The notes beneath the pieces were generated by a model that was not told the DNA's origin, searched no databases, and worked only from the letters and a program-made list of their open reading frames with translations. The position numbers and the translations under genes were made by a program. This document shows positions 40,807 to 49,719 of a stretch of DNA of 64,000 nt, in pieces (within the stretch, counting starts at the first letter, position 1; each line of letters opens with the position of its first letter). The DNA is from Nocardioides sp. PD653-B2. Lineage in GTDB: Bacteria; Actinomycetota; Actinomycetes; Propionibacteriales; Nocardioidaceae. The stretch spans positions 62,001 through 126,000 of the forward strand of contig NZ_BDJE01000016.1 in assembly GCF_002117935.1 (NCBI RefSeq), read 5' to 3'.

Positions 40807-41601
40807 TCAATTGTCGGTAGCGCGCGGCGACCAGGCAACCGACGCCACCGCATCGTGGCTGTGGATGCTCTCGAAGTTGCGCACGCGCACTTCGTGCGAC
40901 ACCGCGCGCTCTCGGCACGCCCGCGAAAGGTCGCGAGCCATGTCCTCAACGAAGGCCGGATGGTCGTGGGCGGCCATGGTTACCACGCGCTCGTCAGGGC
41001 GCTTGATGATCGGGAAGACAGGGCTCGATCCAACCGAGCGGATCATGGCGAAAGACGAAGCAACGTCGAGCGGGTAGACGTCCTCGTCCTGACCATACGT
41101 CGTCAACTCCACCCGGCTCCGCTGGTTGTGTGCACCGTAATCGCTGATTGCCTTGCTGCAGGGACACAAGCTCATAACATCGGCACCGACTGTCACGGCG
41201 AGTTCGGGACCCGCAGCCGTCAGCCGGGCCTCCAGCGCGACGTCACATACCTGCCAGGCCTCGCGGCGGGACGCTGGGGCCGCCACCATGAAGGCCATCG
41301 GAAGCGCAATCCCAACGCGCACCGCATCGACGTCAAGCCGGTCGGCAGCCACCTTGAGGGCCTGCGGCAGCCTCTCTGGCTCCAGATCCTGAAGCTCATC
41401 GTGAATGATCTCGACCATCCGGCTCATGTGGGTGCCGCGGCGGTCAGCCGGGAGCGTCACTGTGACGTCGAAGGTCGCGATACCGGCGTGAAGGCTCGAG
41501 CCGTCGTTGAATCGAACCGGGTATTCCACGCCCGCAATGCCGACACGATCGAGCTCAATGCCACGTCCGTCGATCTGATCCTGGATGTCTGGAAGCGCCA
41601 C
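40807..41601 (-). CDS. folE2: GTP cyclohydrolase I type B (FolE2)
   Basis: A 264-residue enzyme that opens GTP to dihydroneopterin triphosphate, the first step to preQ0. The GTG at 41601 is chosen because it follows the queD stop by 4 bp and begins directly at VALPDIQDQ; a longer frame would overlap queD. Signatures are FDVTVTLPADRRGTHMSRM, the zinc-linked SLCPCSKAISDYGAHNQRS, and FESIHSHDA near the C-terminus. FolE2 does not need zinc for activity in the way FolE1 does. The island thus carries its own GTP entry step. Confidence 0.92.
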   Translation of the reverse strand: MALPDIQDQIDGRGIELDRVGIAGVEYPVRFNDGSSLHAGIATFDVTVTLPADRRGTHMSRMVEIIHDELQDLEPERLPQALKVAADRLDVDAVRVGIALPMAFMVAAPASRREAWQVCDVALEARLTAAGPELAVTVGADVMSLCPCSKAISDYGAHNQRSRVELTTYGQDEDVYPLDVASSFAMIRSVGSSPVFPIIKRPDERVVTMAAHDHPAFVEDMARDLSRACRERAVSHEVRVRNFESIHSHDAVASVAWSPRATDN

Positions 41602-41605
41602 GTCC

Positions 41606-41974
41606 CTACTCCCCGCGGTAGATGCACCCAGAGGTGCAGGTTTCACGGACCCGCACCTCAGTCAGGTTCGACAACTCACCGGCGAGTCGATCCCAGATCC
41701 ACTTAGCGAGCACCTCGCTCGTTGGGTTCTCAAGGCCGGGTACCTCGTTGAGGTAGTGGTGATCGAGTTGTTCTTCGAGCGGCTTGAAGGCCGCCTTGAT
41801 GTCGCCGAAGTCCTGCACCCAACCGGTGTCGTTACCGACTGGGCCAGCGACATGGACCGAAGCCAGATACGAGTGTCCGTGGAGACGGGCGCACTTATGT
41901 CCGTCGGGGACGTTGGGCAGCCGGTGGGCCGCCTCGAACGTGAACTCGCGGTAGATCTCGGAGTTGTAGGTCAC
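41606..41974 (-). CDS. queD: 6-carboxy-5,6,7,8-tetrahydropterin synthase
   Basis: A 122-residue QueD/PTPS-fold enzyme, second step of preQ0 synthesis. With the GTG start at 41974, which overlaps the queE stop, the zinc ligands are His17, His32 and His34 and the catalytic cysteine is Cys28 ([11 protein letters not shown]). The later LDHHYLNE and [12 protein letters not shown] blocks are standard. An ATG further upstream would run into queE and is not needed. Confidence 0.93.
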   Translation of the reverse strand: MTYNSEIYREFTFEAAHRLPNVPDGHKCARLHGHSYLASVHVAGPVGNDTGWVQDFGDIKAAFKPLEEQLDHHYLNEVPGLENPTSEVLAKWIWDRLAGELSNLTEVRVRETCTSGCIYRGE

Positions 41975-42606
41975 GGAATTCCTAGGTGCTTGTGCGTCTG
42001 CAGACTGAGCTGCCATAGCGGGTGGTCAAGGCAGAACTTCACGGCCAGTTCGGTGTTCGCGGCGACGTCCGGCCCGTCCATTGGCTGCGCGCGGAAGCTC
42101 TCAAAATCCAGGTGTTCGAACGCAGTCGGGTCCACCCCGCCCTGCGGGACGACGAACTTGAGTTCCTGGCCCTTCTCGACAACGAGTTCGGAGCCGATCT
42201 TTGGGCTGACGCACAGCCAGTCGATCCCGGCCGGCGGCACCAGAGTCCCGTTCGTCTCGACCGCGACATAGAAGCCCAGTTCGTGGAAGGCATCGACGGC
42301 CGCCGTGTCCAACTGGAGGAGCGGTTCACCGCCCGTGCAGACCACCATCGGTCGGCCACCACCGTTCACGGGCCACTTCGCTGCAACCGCTGCCGCCAGC
42401 GCCTGGGCGTCAGCGAACTTGCCACCGCCCTCGCCGTCAGTCCCGACGAAGTCGGTGTCGCAGAATTTGCAGATGGCGCGCTCGCGGTCGGCCTCCCGTC
42501 CGGTCCACAGATTGCACGAACTGAAGCGGCAGAACACAGCGGGGCGACCGGCGTGGGTGCCCTCGCCTTGGAGCGTGTAAAAGATCTCCTTGACCTTGTA
42601 TGTCAC
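41971..42606 (-). CDS. queE: 7-carboxy-7-deazaguanine synthase
   Basis: A 211-residue radical SAM enzyme, third step of preQ0 synthesis, forming the deazapurine ring. Its cluster motif has the spaced form Cys31-x14-Cys46-x2-Cys49 seen in one QueE subtype. FYTLQGEG at the N-terminus and [18 protein letters not shown] and KFVVPQGG further on match the family. The start is a GTG overlapping the queC stop (GTGA). Confidence 0.93.
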   Translation of the reverse strand: MTYKVKEIFYTLQGEGTHAGRPAVFCRFSSCNLWTGREADRERAICKFCDTDFVGTDGEGGGKFADAQALAAAVAAKWPVNGGGRPMVVCTGGEPLLQLDTAAVDAFHELGFYVAVETNGTLVPPAGIDWLCVSPKIGSELVVEKGQELKFVVPQGGVDPTAFEHLDFESFRAQPMDGPDVAANTELAVKFCLDHPLWQLSLQTHKHLGIP

Positions 42607-43301
42607 GCAGTCGCCTCCTGGTAACTGACTGGGTCCGTGAGGCCCACGTCAGCGAATCCACGAAGCCGAAGCAGGCACGAGTCGCAGTGGCCGCACGAGC
42701 GACCCTCGGTGTCCGGGTCGTAGCAAGACAACGTGAGCGAGTAGTCGACACCAAGCTTGGTTCCGAGTTCGACAGTTTCTGCCTTGGTCAGGTTGATGAG
42801 CGGCGTGTGGATCTTCATCGCGTTGCCCTCGACGCCGGCCCGGGTTGCAAGGTTCGCCATCTGCTCGTACGCGGCGATGTACTCGGGGCGGCAGTCCGGA
42901 TAGCCCGAGTAGTCCAGCGCATTCACGCCGATGAAGATGTCCGTCGAGCCGATGACTTCGGCGTACGCGAGGGCAAATGACAAGAAGACCGTGTTGCGCG
43001 CCGGAACGTAGGTGATCGGGATCTCGTCGTCGGACAGTTCCTCCGCTGACTCGTGCTTCGGAACGTCGACGTCGGCAGTAAGCGCGGATCCTCCGAAGAC
43101 TCGGAGATCGATGTCGCAGACCACGTGCCGCTCAATCCCGGCCGCCTTGGCCACCCGGCGAGCGGCTTCGAGTTCGACCGCGTGGCGCTGGCCGTAACGG
43201 AAGCTGATTGCGTACGGCTCGAAGCCCTGATCCTTGGCGACGGCCAGAACCGTCGTCGAGTCCAGGCCGCCACTGAGCAGCACCACTGCCTTCCGGCTCA
43301 T
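42603..43301 (-). CDS. queC: 7-cyano-7-deazaguanine (preQ0) synthase
   Basis: A 232-residue ATP-dependent enzyme that turns the carboxylate of CDG into the nitrile of preQ0. The PP-loop is SGGLDS (residues 10-15); a zinc site is seen in [20 protein letters not shown] 43301 follows GGAGAGGTGA. It heads the operon queC-queE-queD-folE2-HNH-DGQHR. No queF or tgt follows, so the pathway stops at preQ0, as needed for DNA modification rather than tRNA queuosine. Confidence 0.94.
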   Translation of the reverse strand: MSRKAVVLLSGGLDSTTVLAVAKDQGFEPYAISFRYGQRHAVELEAARRVAKAAGIERHVVCDIDLRVFGGSALTADVDVPKHESAEELSDDEIPITYVPARNTVFLSFALAYAEVIGSTDIFIGVNALDYSGYPDCRPEYIAAYEQMANLATRAGVEGNAMKIHTPLINLTKAETVELGTKLGVDYSLTLSCYDPDTEGRSCGHCDSCLLRLRGFADVGLTDPVSYQEATA

Positions 43302-43349
43302 GACATTCACCTCTCCGTTACGCGCCGTGCCTGGTGAGCACCGTACGCC

Positions 43350-43390
43350 GAAACTACAAGGTAGAGTAACCGGAACCAAGCTGTAGTTTC
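43350..43390. promoter_or_regulatory. Mirror-image promoter region between the preQ0 and modification operons
   Basis: GAAACTACA (43350-43358) and TGTAGTTTC (43382-43390) form a perfect 9-bp inverted repeat with 23 bp between the arms. In each direction TAGTTT fits a -10 box (43384-43389 toward the dpdC candidate, 43356-43351 toward queC). TTGGTT on the minus strand at 43379-43374 stands 17 bp from its -10. The symmetry suggests either paired promoters or an operator that controls both operons together. Confidence 0.5.
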
Positions 43391-43405
43391 AGTATCCGAG
43401 GGGTC

Positions 43406-44275
43406 ATGGCGCGCCGAAAACTGACGATCGTGGTCACGTGCACAGACCGCAAGTTGGGCCTGCCCTCGGAGACCCTGATGGCCCGCAGCCTACCTGCTGG
43501 GACCGTCACCGAACGCGCCTCCCATTGGCACAGTCGAGTCACCGCTGCCCGGTCCGAAACGCGCCTGCTCGATCTCTACAAGGGCGAGAGTTGGTCGCAG
43601 GCAAAGCGGCTCGCCTGCACCGCCGAGAAGGCCGGGTTTGATGCCGAAATGCTCGTGGCATCCGCCGGCTTGGGGTTGCGCTCCGTCAAAGACCTGGGGC
43701 CGGTTTATGCGGCAACGTTCACGCGTGGCCATCAGGACTCAGTAGCCACCTCGACCGCAGACTCCGCCTTGTGGTGGAGTCGACTCCCCCACACCGTGGC
43801 GCCGACGCCCGAAGTCCCGTCGATCTGGGTCTTGTCAGAGTCGTACGCGCTTGCGATGAGCGACCAACTGTCGAACCTCGACCCGGACGATTCGCTCGTG
43901 TTCGGCGGGGCGCCTGACACGCCCGAGAGCCTGCGGGTTCGATCCGACCGGAACTTGCGCGCAGCACTCGGAGGCACGGTGACCAGCTTGAACACCCGCA
44001 TGGCGATCCGCTGGCTGGAAATCGCCGGCCGTTCGGCACCGACATCGACCGAAGTACGCCATGCATGGGCTGCGTGGGCCAGCGACGCTCACCAGCCCGA
44101 GCAATACGACCGACGCCCGCTCCCCGACGGCACCATCCGTCTCCTGATCAAGGAGATGCTCGGACGGCATCCGCAACTATCGAAGACAGTCGCTCTCCGG
44201 AACCTGCGCGCGTCTGGCATCGCATGCGAGCAGCGCCGGTTCTCCGGACTCTTCGAGGAGGCATGCAACGAATGA
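43406..44275 (+). CDS. Candidate DpdC (YaaA/DUF6884-like N-terminus)
   Basis: A 289-residue protein that opens the modification operon, overlapping the next gene by 4 bp. The N-terminal IVVTCTDRKLG and a later EMLVASAGLGLRSVKDL resemble the Cys-containing nucleotide-type site of DUF6884/YaaA-like proteins. In Salmonella Montevideo, dpdC is needed to convert inserted preQ0 to the amide form (dADG). Here the assignment rests on operon position beside dpdB/dpdA and on this loose resemblance. If wrong, it is an unassigned partner of the modification genes. GAGGGG precedes ATG 43406. Confidence 0.5.
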   Translation: MARRKLTIVVTCTDRKLGLPSETLMARSLPAGTVTERASHWHSRVTAARSETRLLDLYKGESWSQAKRLACTAEKAGFDAEMLVASAGLGLRSVKDLGPVYAATFTRGHQDSVATSTADSALWWSRLPHTVAPTPEVPSIWVLSESYALAMSDQLSNLDPDDSLVFGGAPDTPESLRVRSDRNLRAALGGTVTSLNTRMAIRWLEIAGRSAPTSTEVRHAWAAWASDAHQPEQYDRRPLPDGTIRLLIKEMLGRHPQLSKTVALRNLRASGIACEQRRFSGLFEEACNE

Positions 44276-45408
44276 CGAAGATTGAATGGCTGGAGCGCCG
44301 CGCACTGAAGGTTCTCCAGAGCGACAACACTCCCCTGTACCTCTTCACGCTCGCGGCGGAAGAGATCGACATGGTCGCGGACGTTGCCCGCATCAGTCGC
44401 GACGAAGCAGGCAAGCTGATTGGCTACCAGCGCCCCGAGAAGCAGAAGCACGTGAAGCAGATCCAGGAGTACTTGGATTCCGAGGACCCCCTGTTCCCCA
44501 ACGGCTTGATCCTCGCCCTGCCACCCGAGGTGAGGTGGAGGTCGAGTCGCGGGCCGACAACGAGCGATGGCTTGGCCGTCGCCGGAACCTTGGAGATCCC
44601 CGTCGCCAGCGACCCCAGCGGCCCGCGCCCAGCATGGATCGTTGATGGCCAGCAACGAAGCCTCGCGCTGTCCCGCACCAAGAACCGCCGCCTACCCGTG
44701 CCCGTCGCCGGGTTCGTCGCGTCAACTCTTGAAATCCAGCGTGAACAGTTCCTGCGGGTCAATACTGTCCAACCACTTCCTACCGGCCTAGTGACTGAAC
44801 TACTCCCAGAGATCACTCGAGTGCCTTCCGCGCGGATGGCTACGCGGCAACTTCCGTCGGCATTGGTCGAGATGCTCAATCAGGACAGCGAATCTCCGTT
44901 CCGCGGAATCATCCGACGAGCATCGACCGACCCCGACTCGAAGAAGTCGACATTCGTCACAGATACGAGCCTGATTGAGGCCATCCGCGAGTCCATCGAG
45001 TCACCCTCGGGAGTGCTCTTCCCATACCGCAACATTGCAACAGGTACTACGGACACCGAGGGCATTCGGCGGGCGCTGATCGCCTACTGGGGCGCCGTGC
45101 ATGACGTGTTTGGAGAAGCATGGGCTAAGCCAGCGACCGAGAGTCGTCTGATGCACGGCGTCGGAATTCGCGCAATGGGCCGACTGATGGATCGCGTAAT
45201 GACGCACGTGGATGACCAAGACCCGGAGGCCCGGACTGCCGCCGCGAGTGAACTCTTAGTGATCGCCGCGCATTGCGCGTGGACCGAGGGTTCTTGGGAT
45301 GGGCTCGGCCTTGCGTGGAACGATCTCCAGAACACGACGCGTCACATCAAGATCCTTTCCAACTACCTCGTTCGCACCTACCTGGCTGAGCGGACACATC
45401 GCAAGTGA
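44272..45408 (+). CDS. dpdB: DpdB paralogue 1 (DGQQR-type DndB-like protein)
   Basis: A 378-residue protein starting at the ATG that overlaps the upstream stop (ATGA); longer frames run into the preceding gene. The signature is PAWIVDGQQRS (DGQQR at residues 125-129). Shared blocks with the second copy downstream are GYQRPE, LPTGLVTELLP, LMHGVGIRAMG and HCAWTEGSW. In Salmonella, DpdA with DpdB suffices to put preQ0 in DNA; DpdB's exact role is unclear. Its stop overlaps the dpdA GTG. Confidence 0.82.
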   Translation: MTKIEWLERRALKVLQSDNTPLYLFTLAAEEIDMVADVARISRDEAGKLIGYQRPEKQKHVKQIQEYLDSEDPLFPNGLILALPPEVRWRSSRGPTTSDGLAVAGTLEIPVASDPSGPRPAWIVDGQQRSLALSRTKNRRLPVPVAGFVASTLEIQREQFLRVNTVQPLPTGLVTELLPEITRVPSARMATRQLPSALVEMLNQDSESPFRGIIRRASTDPDSKKSTFVTDTSLIEAIRESIESPSGVLFPYRNIATGTTDTEGIRRALIAYWGAVHDVFGEAWAKPATESRLMHGVGIRAMGRLMDRVMTHVDDQDPEARTAAASELLVIAAHCAWTEGSWDGLGLAWNDLQNTTRHIKILSNYLVRTYLAERTHRK

Positions 45409-46634
45409 GGTTCTTCTTCCCTGACAGCCAGGACCTCGTCAGCCCGTCGTACGACTTCCTACGGGATGAGTACGCCGCCCACCGCGTCCGACAGCGGGAC
45501 GACCGCTATGCACACGAGGTGCTCGACCGGGCGCCGTACGACGGCATCCTGGTTAGTAAGTCCATCGTCGACGGATCCATCAAGGGCGCAGGCAAGTACT
45601 CAACCGCTCAGCGCGCGCGGCTTCACCGCATGGGCGTGCACGGGTTCTTCCGCCTGCCGCCCGGCGTCGAGGCCCTTGGGGACAACGGCGCCTTCAACTA
45701 CGTTGACGAAGCACTTCCTCCGGTCACACCGGCAGAAACGCTCGACTTCTATGAGGAGTGCGGCTTCGACGCCGGCGTCAGCACTGACCATGTGGTCTTC
45801 GGGTTCACCGAAGACCCCGCGAACGATGACGTCGACCCCGATTGGGAGTCGCGTCGTCTGCTGACTGTGCGACTGGCAGAAGAGTTCATCTCGCTCTGTC
45901 GCGACCGCCGAAGCTCCGTCGAACCAGTCGGCGCAGCTCAAGGCTGGAGTCCCGAAACGTATGCCGAGAGCGTTCGAGCGCTTCAGGACCTCGGGTACCA
46001 GCGCATCGCACTCGGCGGCATGGTCCCGCTCAAGACCAGTCAGATCCTCGCGAGCCTCACGGCGATTTCAGGCGTCCTGAAGGACCAGACTCAGCTGCAT
46101 CTGCTTGGCATCACGCGGGTCGAGTCGATGGACGACTTCTCGGACCTGGGCGTCACCAGCTTCGACAGCACGTCGGCCTTCCGCCAGGCATTCATGGATG
46201 ACCGCAAGAACTTCCACACCGCTGATCGGGCGTATGTTGCGATTCGGGTACCGCAGGTCGATGGCAACCCGACGCTGAAGCGCGCCATTCTTGCCGGCAA
46301 CGTGAGCCAGAAAGAGGCGATCACCGCAGAGCGCGAAACCCTCAAGGCGCTGCGGGCGTTCGACGGCTCAACTGCGTCTCGGCGAGACTGCCTTGACCGA
46401 CTTGGCGAGTACGAGGTCATCTGCCAGTCGAAGAAGTCGTACGTCGACGCATACGAGGAGACACTCAGCGCCGCACCCTGGACCCGTTGCACCTGCAAGA
46501 TCTGTCGAGACCATGGAGTCGAGATCGCGATCTTCCGTGGGACTGAGCGCAACAAGCGTCGCGGATTCCACAACATGTCCGTACTGGCCACGAAGATGGC
46601 GCAACTCAAGTCCCATAGGAGTACCGATGGCTGA
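45405..46634 (+). CDS. dpdA: DpdA, DNA-guanine transglycosylase (TGT-like)
   Basis: A 409-residue TGT-superfamily enzyme that would exchange guanine in DNA for preQ0. Conserved residues appear intact: Asp93 in GDNGAFNY (matching the D-S-G-G-F-Q loop of TGT), Asp128 in STDHV, Asp254 in SFDSTSAFR at the place of the TGT nucleophile (M-F-D-C-x-x-P-T-R), and a zinc site RCTCKICRDH with His389 (Cys362, Cys364, Cys367, His389). The GTG start overlaps the stop of dpdB1, and AGGAG near its end serves dpdB2. Its genomic setting separates it from tRNA TGT. Confidence 0.9.
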   Translation: MRFFFPDSQDLVSPSYDFLRDEYAAHRVRQRDDRYAHEVLDRAPYDGILVSKSIVDGSIKGAGKYSTAQRARLHRMGVHGFFRLPPGVEALGDNGAFNYVDEALPPVTPAETLDFYEECGFDAGVSTDHVVFGFTEDPANDDVDPDWESRRLLTVRLAEEFISLCRDRRSSVEPVGAAQGWSPETYAESVRALQDLGYQRIALGGMVPLKTSQILASLTAISGVLKDQTQLHLLGITRVESMDDFSDLGVTSFDSTSAFRQAFMDDRKNFHTADRAYVAIRVPQVDGNPTLKRAILAGNVSQKEAITAERETLKALRAFDGSTASRRDCLDRLGEYEVICQSKKSYVDAYEETLSAAPWTRCTCKICRDHGVEIAIFRGTERNKRRGFHNMSVLATKMAQLKSHRSTDG

Positions 46635-47733
46635 CCGCTACGAACTGCGGCTGCCCGCTCTGCGAATCAGGCAGGGTGCGCAGTTCATCTACACCTTCGG
46701 TGTGGACGGCAAGCTCATCCACGACTTCGCGACAGTGAGTCGGGTCCACCGCGACGATGTGACTTTGCAGGGTTATCAGCGTCCTGAGGTCCTGAGCCAC
46801 ATCAAGGCGATCCGCCGGTATCTGGAGTCAGACGGCGCGATGCTGCCGAACGCCGTCGTCGTCGCCTTCGACGAGCGCGTCACGTTCGTGGAGTCCGGCA
46901 CCGCGAGCCAGGTCGACTACGTGAAGGCGGGCGAACTCGTAATCCCGATCGACGAGTCACTGCCCGAAGATCAGAAGCCGGCATGGCTCGTAGACGGGCA
47001 GCAACGCAGCGCCGCGATCCGCGACGCCGATCTCGTGGAGTTTGGCGTGGCTGCCGTCGGATTCATCGCGCGTGGCGAAGCAGAGCAGCGGAGCCAATTC
47101 ATCCTGGTCAACAACACCAAGCCTCTGCCCAAGGGCCTTATTCACGAACTGCTGCCAGACACGATGGGTCACTTGCCGACCGCGTACGCCCGGAAGCAAC
47201 TCCCCGCGGAGGTACTGGCCCGTCTCAACTTCGGGAACCGGGCTGCCGGCGCCCCGTTTGCGGGACGCATCGCCACCCCGACGATGGCTGAGGGCTACAT
47301 CAAGGACAACAGCGTCCTGAAGATGATCGAGAACAGCCTCTACGACGGCGCGCTGTACCAGTACCGCGATCCCGACGACGGGACCGGCGACGTCGATCAG
47401 ATGGTGCTCCACCTGAACTACTTTTGGACGATTGTGCAATTGACGTTCCCAGAGGCCTGGGAGGTGGCCCCCACCAAGTCGCGCCTCACACACGGTGCCG
47501 GCATTCAGGCCATGGGCTATGTCATGGACGCGCTGACGGACGGCGTCCCGACGGCGGAACTCGCGGGCATGAACCTCGAGAGATCCCTTGCACGCCTTGG
47601 CGAACACTGCGCGTGGACCGCCGGCACCTGGGACTTCGGCGGGGAGCAAGTTCGTCGGTGGAATGGCATCCAGAACACTCCGAACGACGTGAAGGTGCTC
47701 ACGAGCCACCTGCTCAGAGCGCTCAAGAAGTAA
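46627..47733 (+). CDS. dpdB: DpdB paralogue 2 (DGQQR-type DndB-like protein)
   Basis: A 368-residue protein, ATG 46627, 5 bp after AGGAG, overlapping dpdA by 8 bp. DGQQR lies at residues 123-127 (PAWLVDGQQRS). It aligns by eye with dpdB1 along the whole length: GYQRPE, IPIDE/IPVAS region, LPKGLIHELLP, LTHGAGIQAMG and HCAWTAGTW, WNGIQNT. So it is a full-length paralogue, not a fragment. It is convergent with dpdD, with 3 bp between stops. Confidence 0.82.
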   Translation: MADRYELRLPALRIRQGAQFIYTFGVDGKLIHDFATVSRVHRDDVTLQGYQRPEVLSHIKAIRRYLESDGAMLPNAVVVAFDERVTFVESGTASQVDYVKAGELVIPIDESLPEDQKPAWLVDGQQRSAAIRDADLVEFGVAAVGFIARGEAEQRSQFILVNNTKPLPKGLIHELLPDTMGHLPTAYARKQLPAEVLARLNFGNRAAGAPFAGRIATPTMAEGYIKDNSVLKMIENSLYDGALYQYRDPDDGTGDVDQMVLHLNYFWTIVQLTFPEAWEVAPTKSRLTHGAGIQAMGYVMDALTDGVPTAELAGMNLERSLARLGEHCAWTAGTWDFGGEQVRRWNGIQNTPNDVKVLTSHLLRALKK

Positions 47734-47736
47734 GGG

Positions 47737-49719
47737 TCACCCCACAGAGCGCAACTCGTCGAGCACAGCTTCAATAACCCTCAACATCGAGGCGGCTCCA
47801 CACCCGTCCGGATAACAAATCCGGCCTCCCGCGTTGTCGGTGATGAATCCGGTGGCCGCATGTGCAGCGCGGCCGGTCGCAATGACGATCAGGTCTGCGT
47901 TGCGGCTGTGCTGGCGCAGCGCGGGAGTGCCCACCTTGTCCGACGACTGTTGGACCGTCAGCGTCGGGTACTGGTCGCTGAGTGATGCAGCGACACGGGC
48001 GAGTGTCCCCGCATCGAGGCTGTAGATCAGAACACTCAAGCCGGCTGGAAGTTCAGGCGGGGCACTTGCGTCCGCGGAATCGACGATCGTCCAGTCCCAG
48101 TCGAGCCCTGCATCACTGGTGACCATGGAGGCCAGCGACCGCAGACCGCCGCTCAGACGCTGGCGCTGGGCATTCAGTGGTCCGAGGACAGTGGAGATGA
48201 ACTGAGCCTGAGCCTCTGGAACCGCCCGAGGCCCACACACGACAGTGTCGGCAAGGTCCAATGCCTGCGCAGCTGAGGCGACCGAACTCCACTGCGGGGC
48301 GAAGGTCGCTATGTCGTCCAAGAGTGCGGCGTAGTCATCGCGCCCGGGTGCGCTGCTCAAGAAGATCGCGAGAAGCGCTGCGAGTGCCGACAGGTCGGCA
48401 GGCCCAAAGCGTTCCTCAATCAGATAGCGACTGGCGAGAGCGCGCGCCGTTTGAGGCGCGGGGTGACCCGCGTCCGCTGTATCCAAGAAGGCGGCGACTC
48501 CGGATAGAAGCGCGTCAGTTGCGAGATCGGAGAGGTTTTCGATGGCTCGCCCCAGGTCCTCGTCCACGCGCCACGCGGGCTCCCAAGCCTCGACGAGCGT
48601 TGTCGCAGGGGCAACTGCAGCGCCGTCTTCCAGGCGATCGAGCCATTCGAACCATGAACGAGGTGGCGCGGTTGACTCAGTAGCAACCGCCGGCGCCGGC
48701 TCAACTTCCGCCATGGCAGGTGAACCGGCGTCCTGCTCGTCAGCGGGTTCGGCAGGCGCAGCCGTAGCGGGCAGCAACTCGGCAAGGCGAACTCTCAATT
48801 CATCCGGGACCCCGGTGTTCGAGCAGAGTGCCTCGCTCAACCCAGCATCTTGGCGGGCCAGAGCAACCAGCGCTCCCACCGCCAAGGCATCAGCATCTGA
48901 CCATGTCGACGTCCGTTCTCCCACCAACATCGCAATGTCGATGGGTTCAGCCGCCAGGCGCTCGGCCGCGCCGCCTAGGTCCAGGACGCCGTCGGTGCGC
49001 AGGTTGCCGCGGCCCCACGCGGCGAGAATGGCTTCACGGACCGCCTCAGGAGGTTCCGTGTATACAACCGTCGGCAAGGACCCGTGAGCAAGGAGTTCTC
49101 GATCACGGCCGAGACGGCTCAACCTCTGGATCTGGAGGAAGGCAACATTCTCGTGGGAGATCCCACCCGCACGTTCGATTTCGTGCAGGACGGCGGCGGA
49201 CTGCTCGGCCGCACCAGCGGCCAATGCCAGATCGAACTCGCGCAGCATTCGACCCACAGGCCTCGGCAACACTGGGCTCCTACGGGGTCGACCTTGCAGC
49301 GACCGCACCAATCGCTGCAGTGCAACGACCAGTCGGCCTTCCGTCTGCGTCGTCGGCCGCAACACGAAAGTCGTCCCGGAACCAACCATCGCGAGGACGG
49401 CAACTTCTACAGGATCGGCGGCGCTCAAGGACGCAACGCGTCCATCGAACGGGCTCAGGTAGTCCGCGACGGCGGCTTGAAGAAGGGGCCGCATGCGCCC
49501 AGCGTGCGGCGGATCCCAGCAAACGAAATAGACCGTCGACGGTTGGCCGTCTACGTCTCGACGCGGCAGCACCAACGGGCACTCTCCACGAGTGTCCAGT
49601 GCCCGAAGGAACGCGGTGATTCGTTCGGCGGCGGGATGGTCCGCAGCCAGACCCGGCCATACGATGTTGGGGCTGGAGAAGAACGTCAGGACCGACTGAT
49701 CCACGCTGATGTCGTTCAT
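47737..49719 (-). CDS. dpdD: DpdD, restriction-side Dpd protein of unknown mechanism
   Basis: A 660-residue protein starting at the ATG that overlaps the dpdK stop (ATGA). The N-terminal half is helical with a YFVCWDPPHAGRMRPLL segment. A low-complexity Ala/Glu/Pro linker lies near residues 340-375. The C-terminal 100 residues (SVLIYSLDAGTLARVAASL ... HSRNADLIVIATGRAAHAATGFI) look like a small alpha/beta domain. In Salmonella, dpdD belongs to the restriction-like set. Assigned by gene order, size and tail; no catalytic motif recognised. Confidence 0.7.
   Translation of the reverse strand: MNDISVDQSVLTFFSSPNIVWPGLAADHPAAERITAFLRALDTRGECPLVLPRRDVDGQPSTVYFVCWDPPHAGRMRPLLQAAVADYLSPFDGRVASLSAADPVEVAVLAMVGSGTTFVLRPTTQTEGRLVVALQRLVRSLQGRPRRSPVLPRPVGRMLREFDLALAAGAAEQSAAVLHEIERAGGISHENVAFLQIQRLSRLGRDRELLAHGSLPTVVYTEPPEAVREAILAAWGRGNLRTDGVLDLGGAAERLAAEPIDIAMLVGERTSTWSDADALAVGALVALARQDAGLSEALCSNTGVPDELRVRLAELLPATAAPAEPADEQDAGSPAMAEVEPAPAVATESTAPPRSWFEWLDRLEDGAAVAPATTLVEAWEPAWRVDEDLGRAIENLSDLATDALLSGVAAFLDTADAGHPAPQTARALASRYLIEERFGPADLSALAALLAIFLSSAPGRDDYAALLDDIATFAPQWSSVASAAQALDLADTVVCGPRAVPEAQAQFISTVLGPLNAQRQRLSGGLRSLASMVTSDAGLDWDWTIVDSADASAPPELPAGLSVLIYSLDAGTLARVAASLSDQYPTLTVQQSSDKVGTPALRQHSRNADLIVIATGRAAHAATGFITDNAGGRICYPDGCGAASMLRVIEAVLDELRSVG

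Noticed and set aside
43073..43092. Another copy of the GTAAGCGCG palindrome
   Set aside because: It lies inside the queC coding region, only the left half matches and no promoter geometry fits.
45405..46634. A tRNA-guanine transglycosylase for queuosine
   Set aside because: No queF, queA or queG accompanies it, and it lies between DGQQR genes in a dpd-type operon.
38847..47733. A Dnd phosphorothioation locus because of DndB-like DGQHR proteins
   Set aside because: No DndA, DndC, DndD or DndE is present, while the preQ0 genes, DpdA and the helicase set fit the Dpd system.
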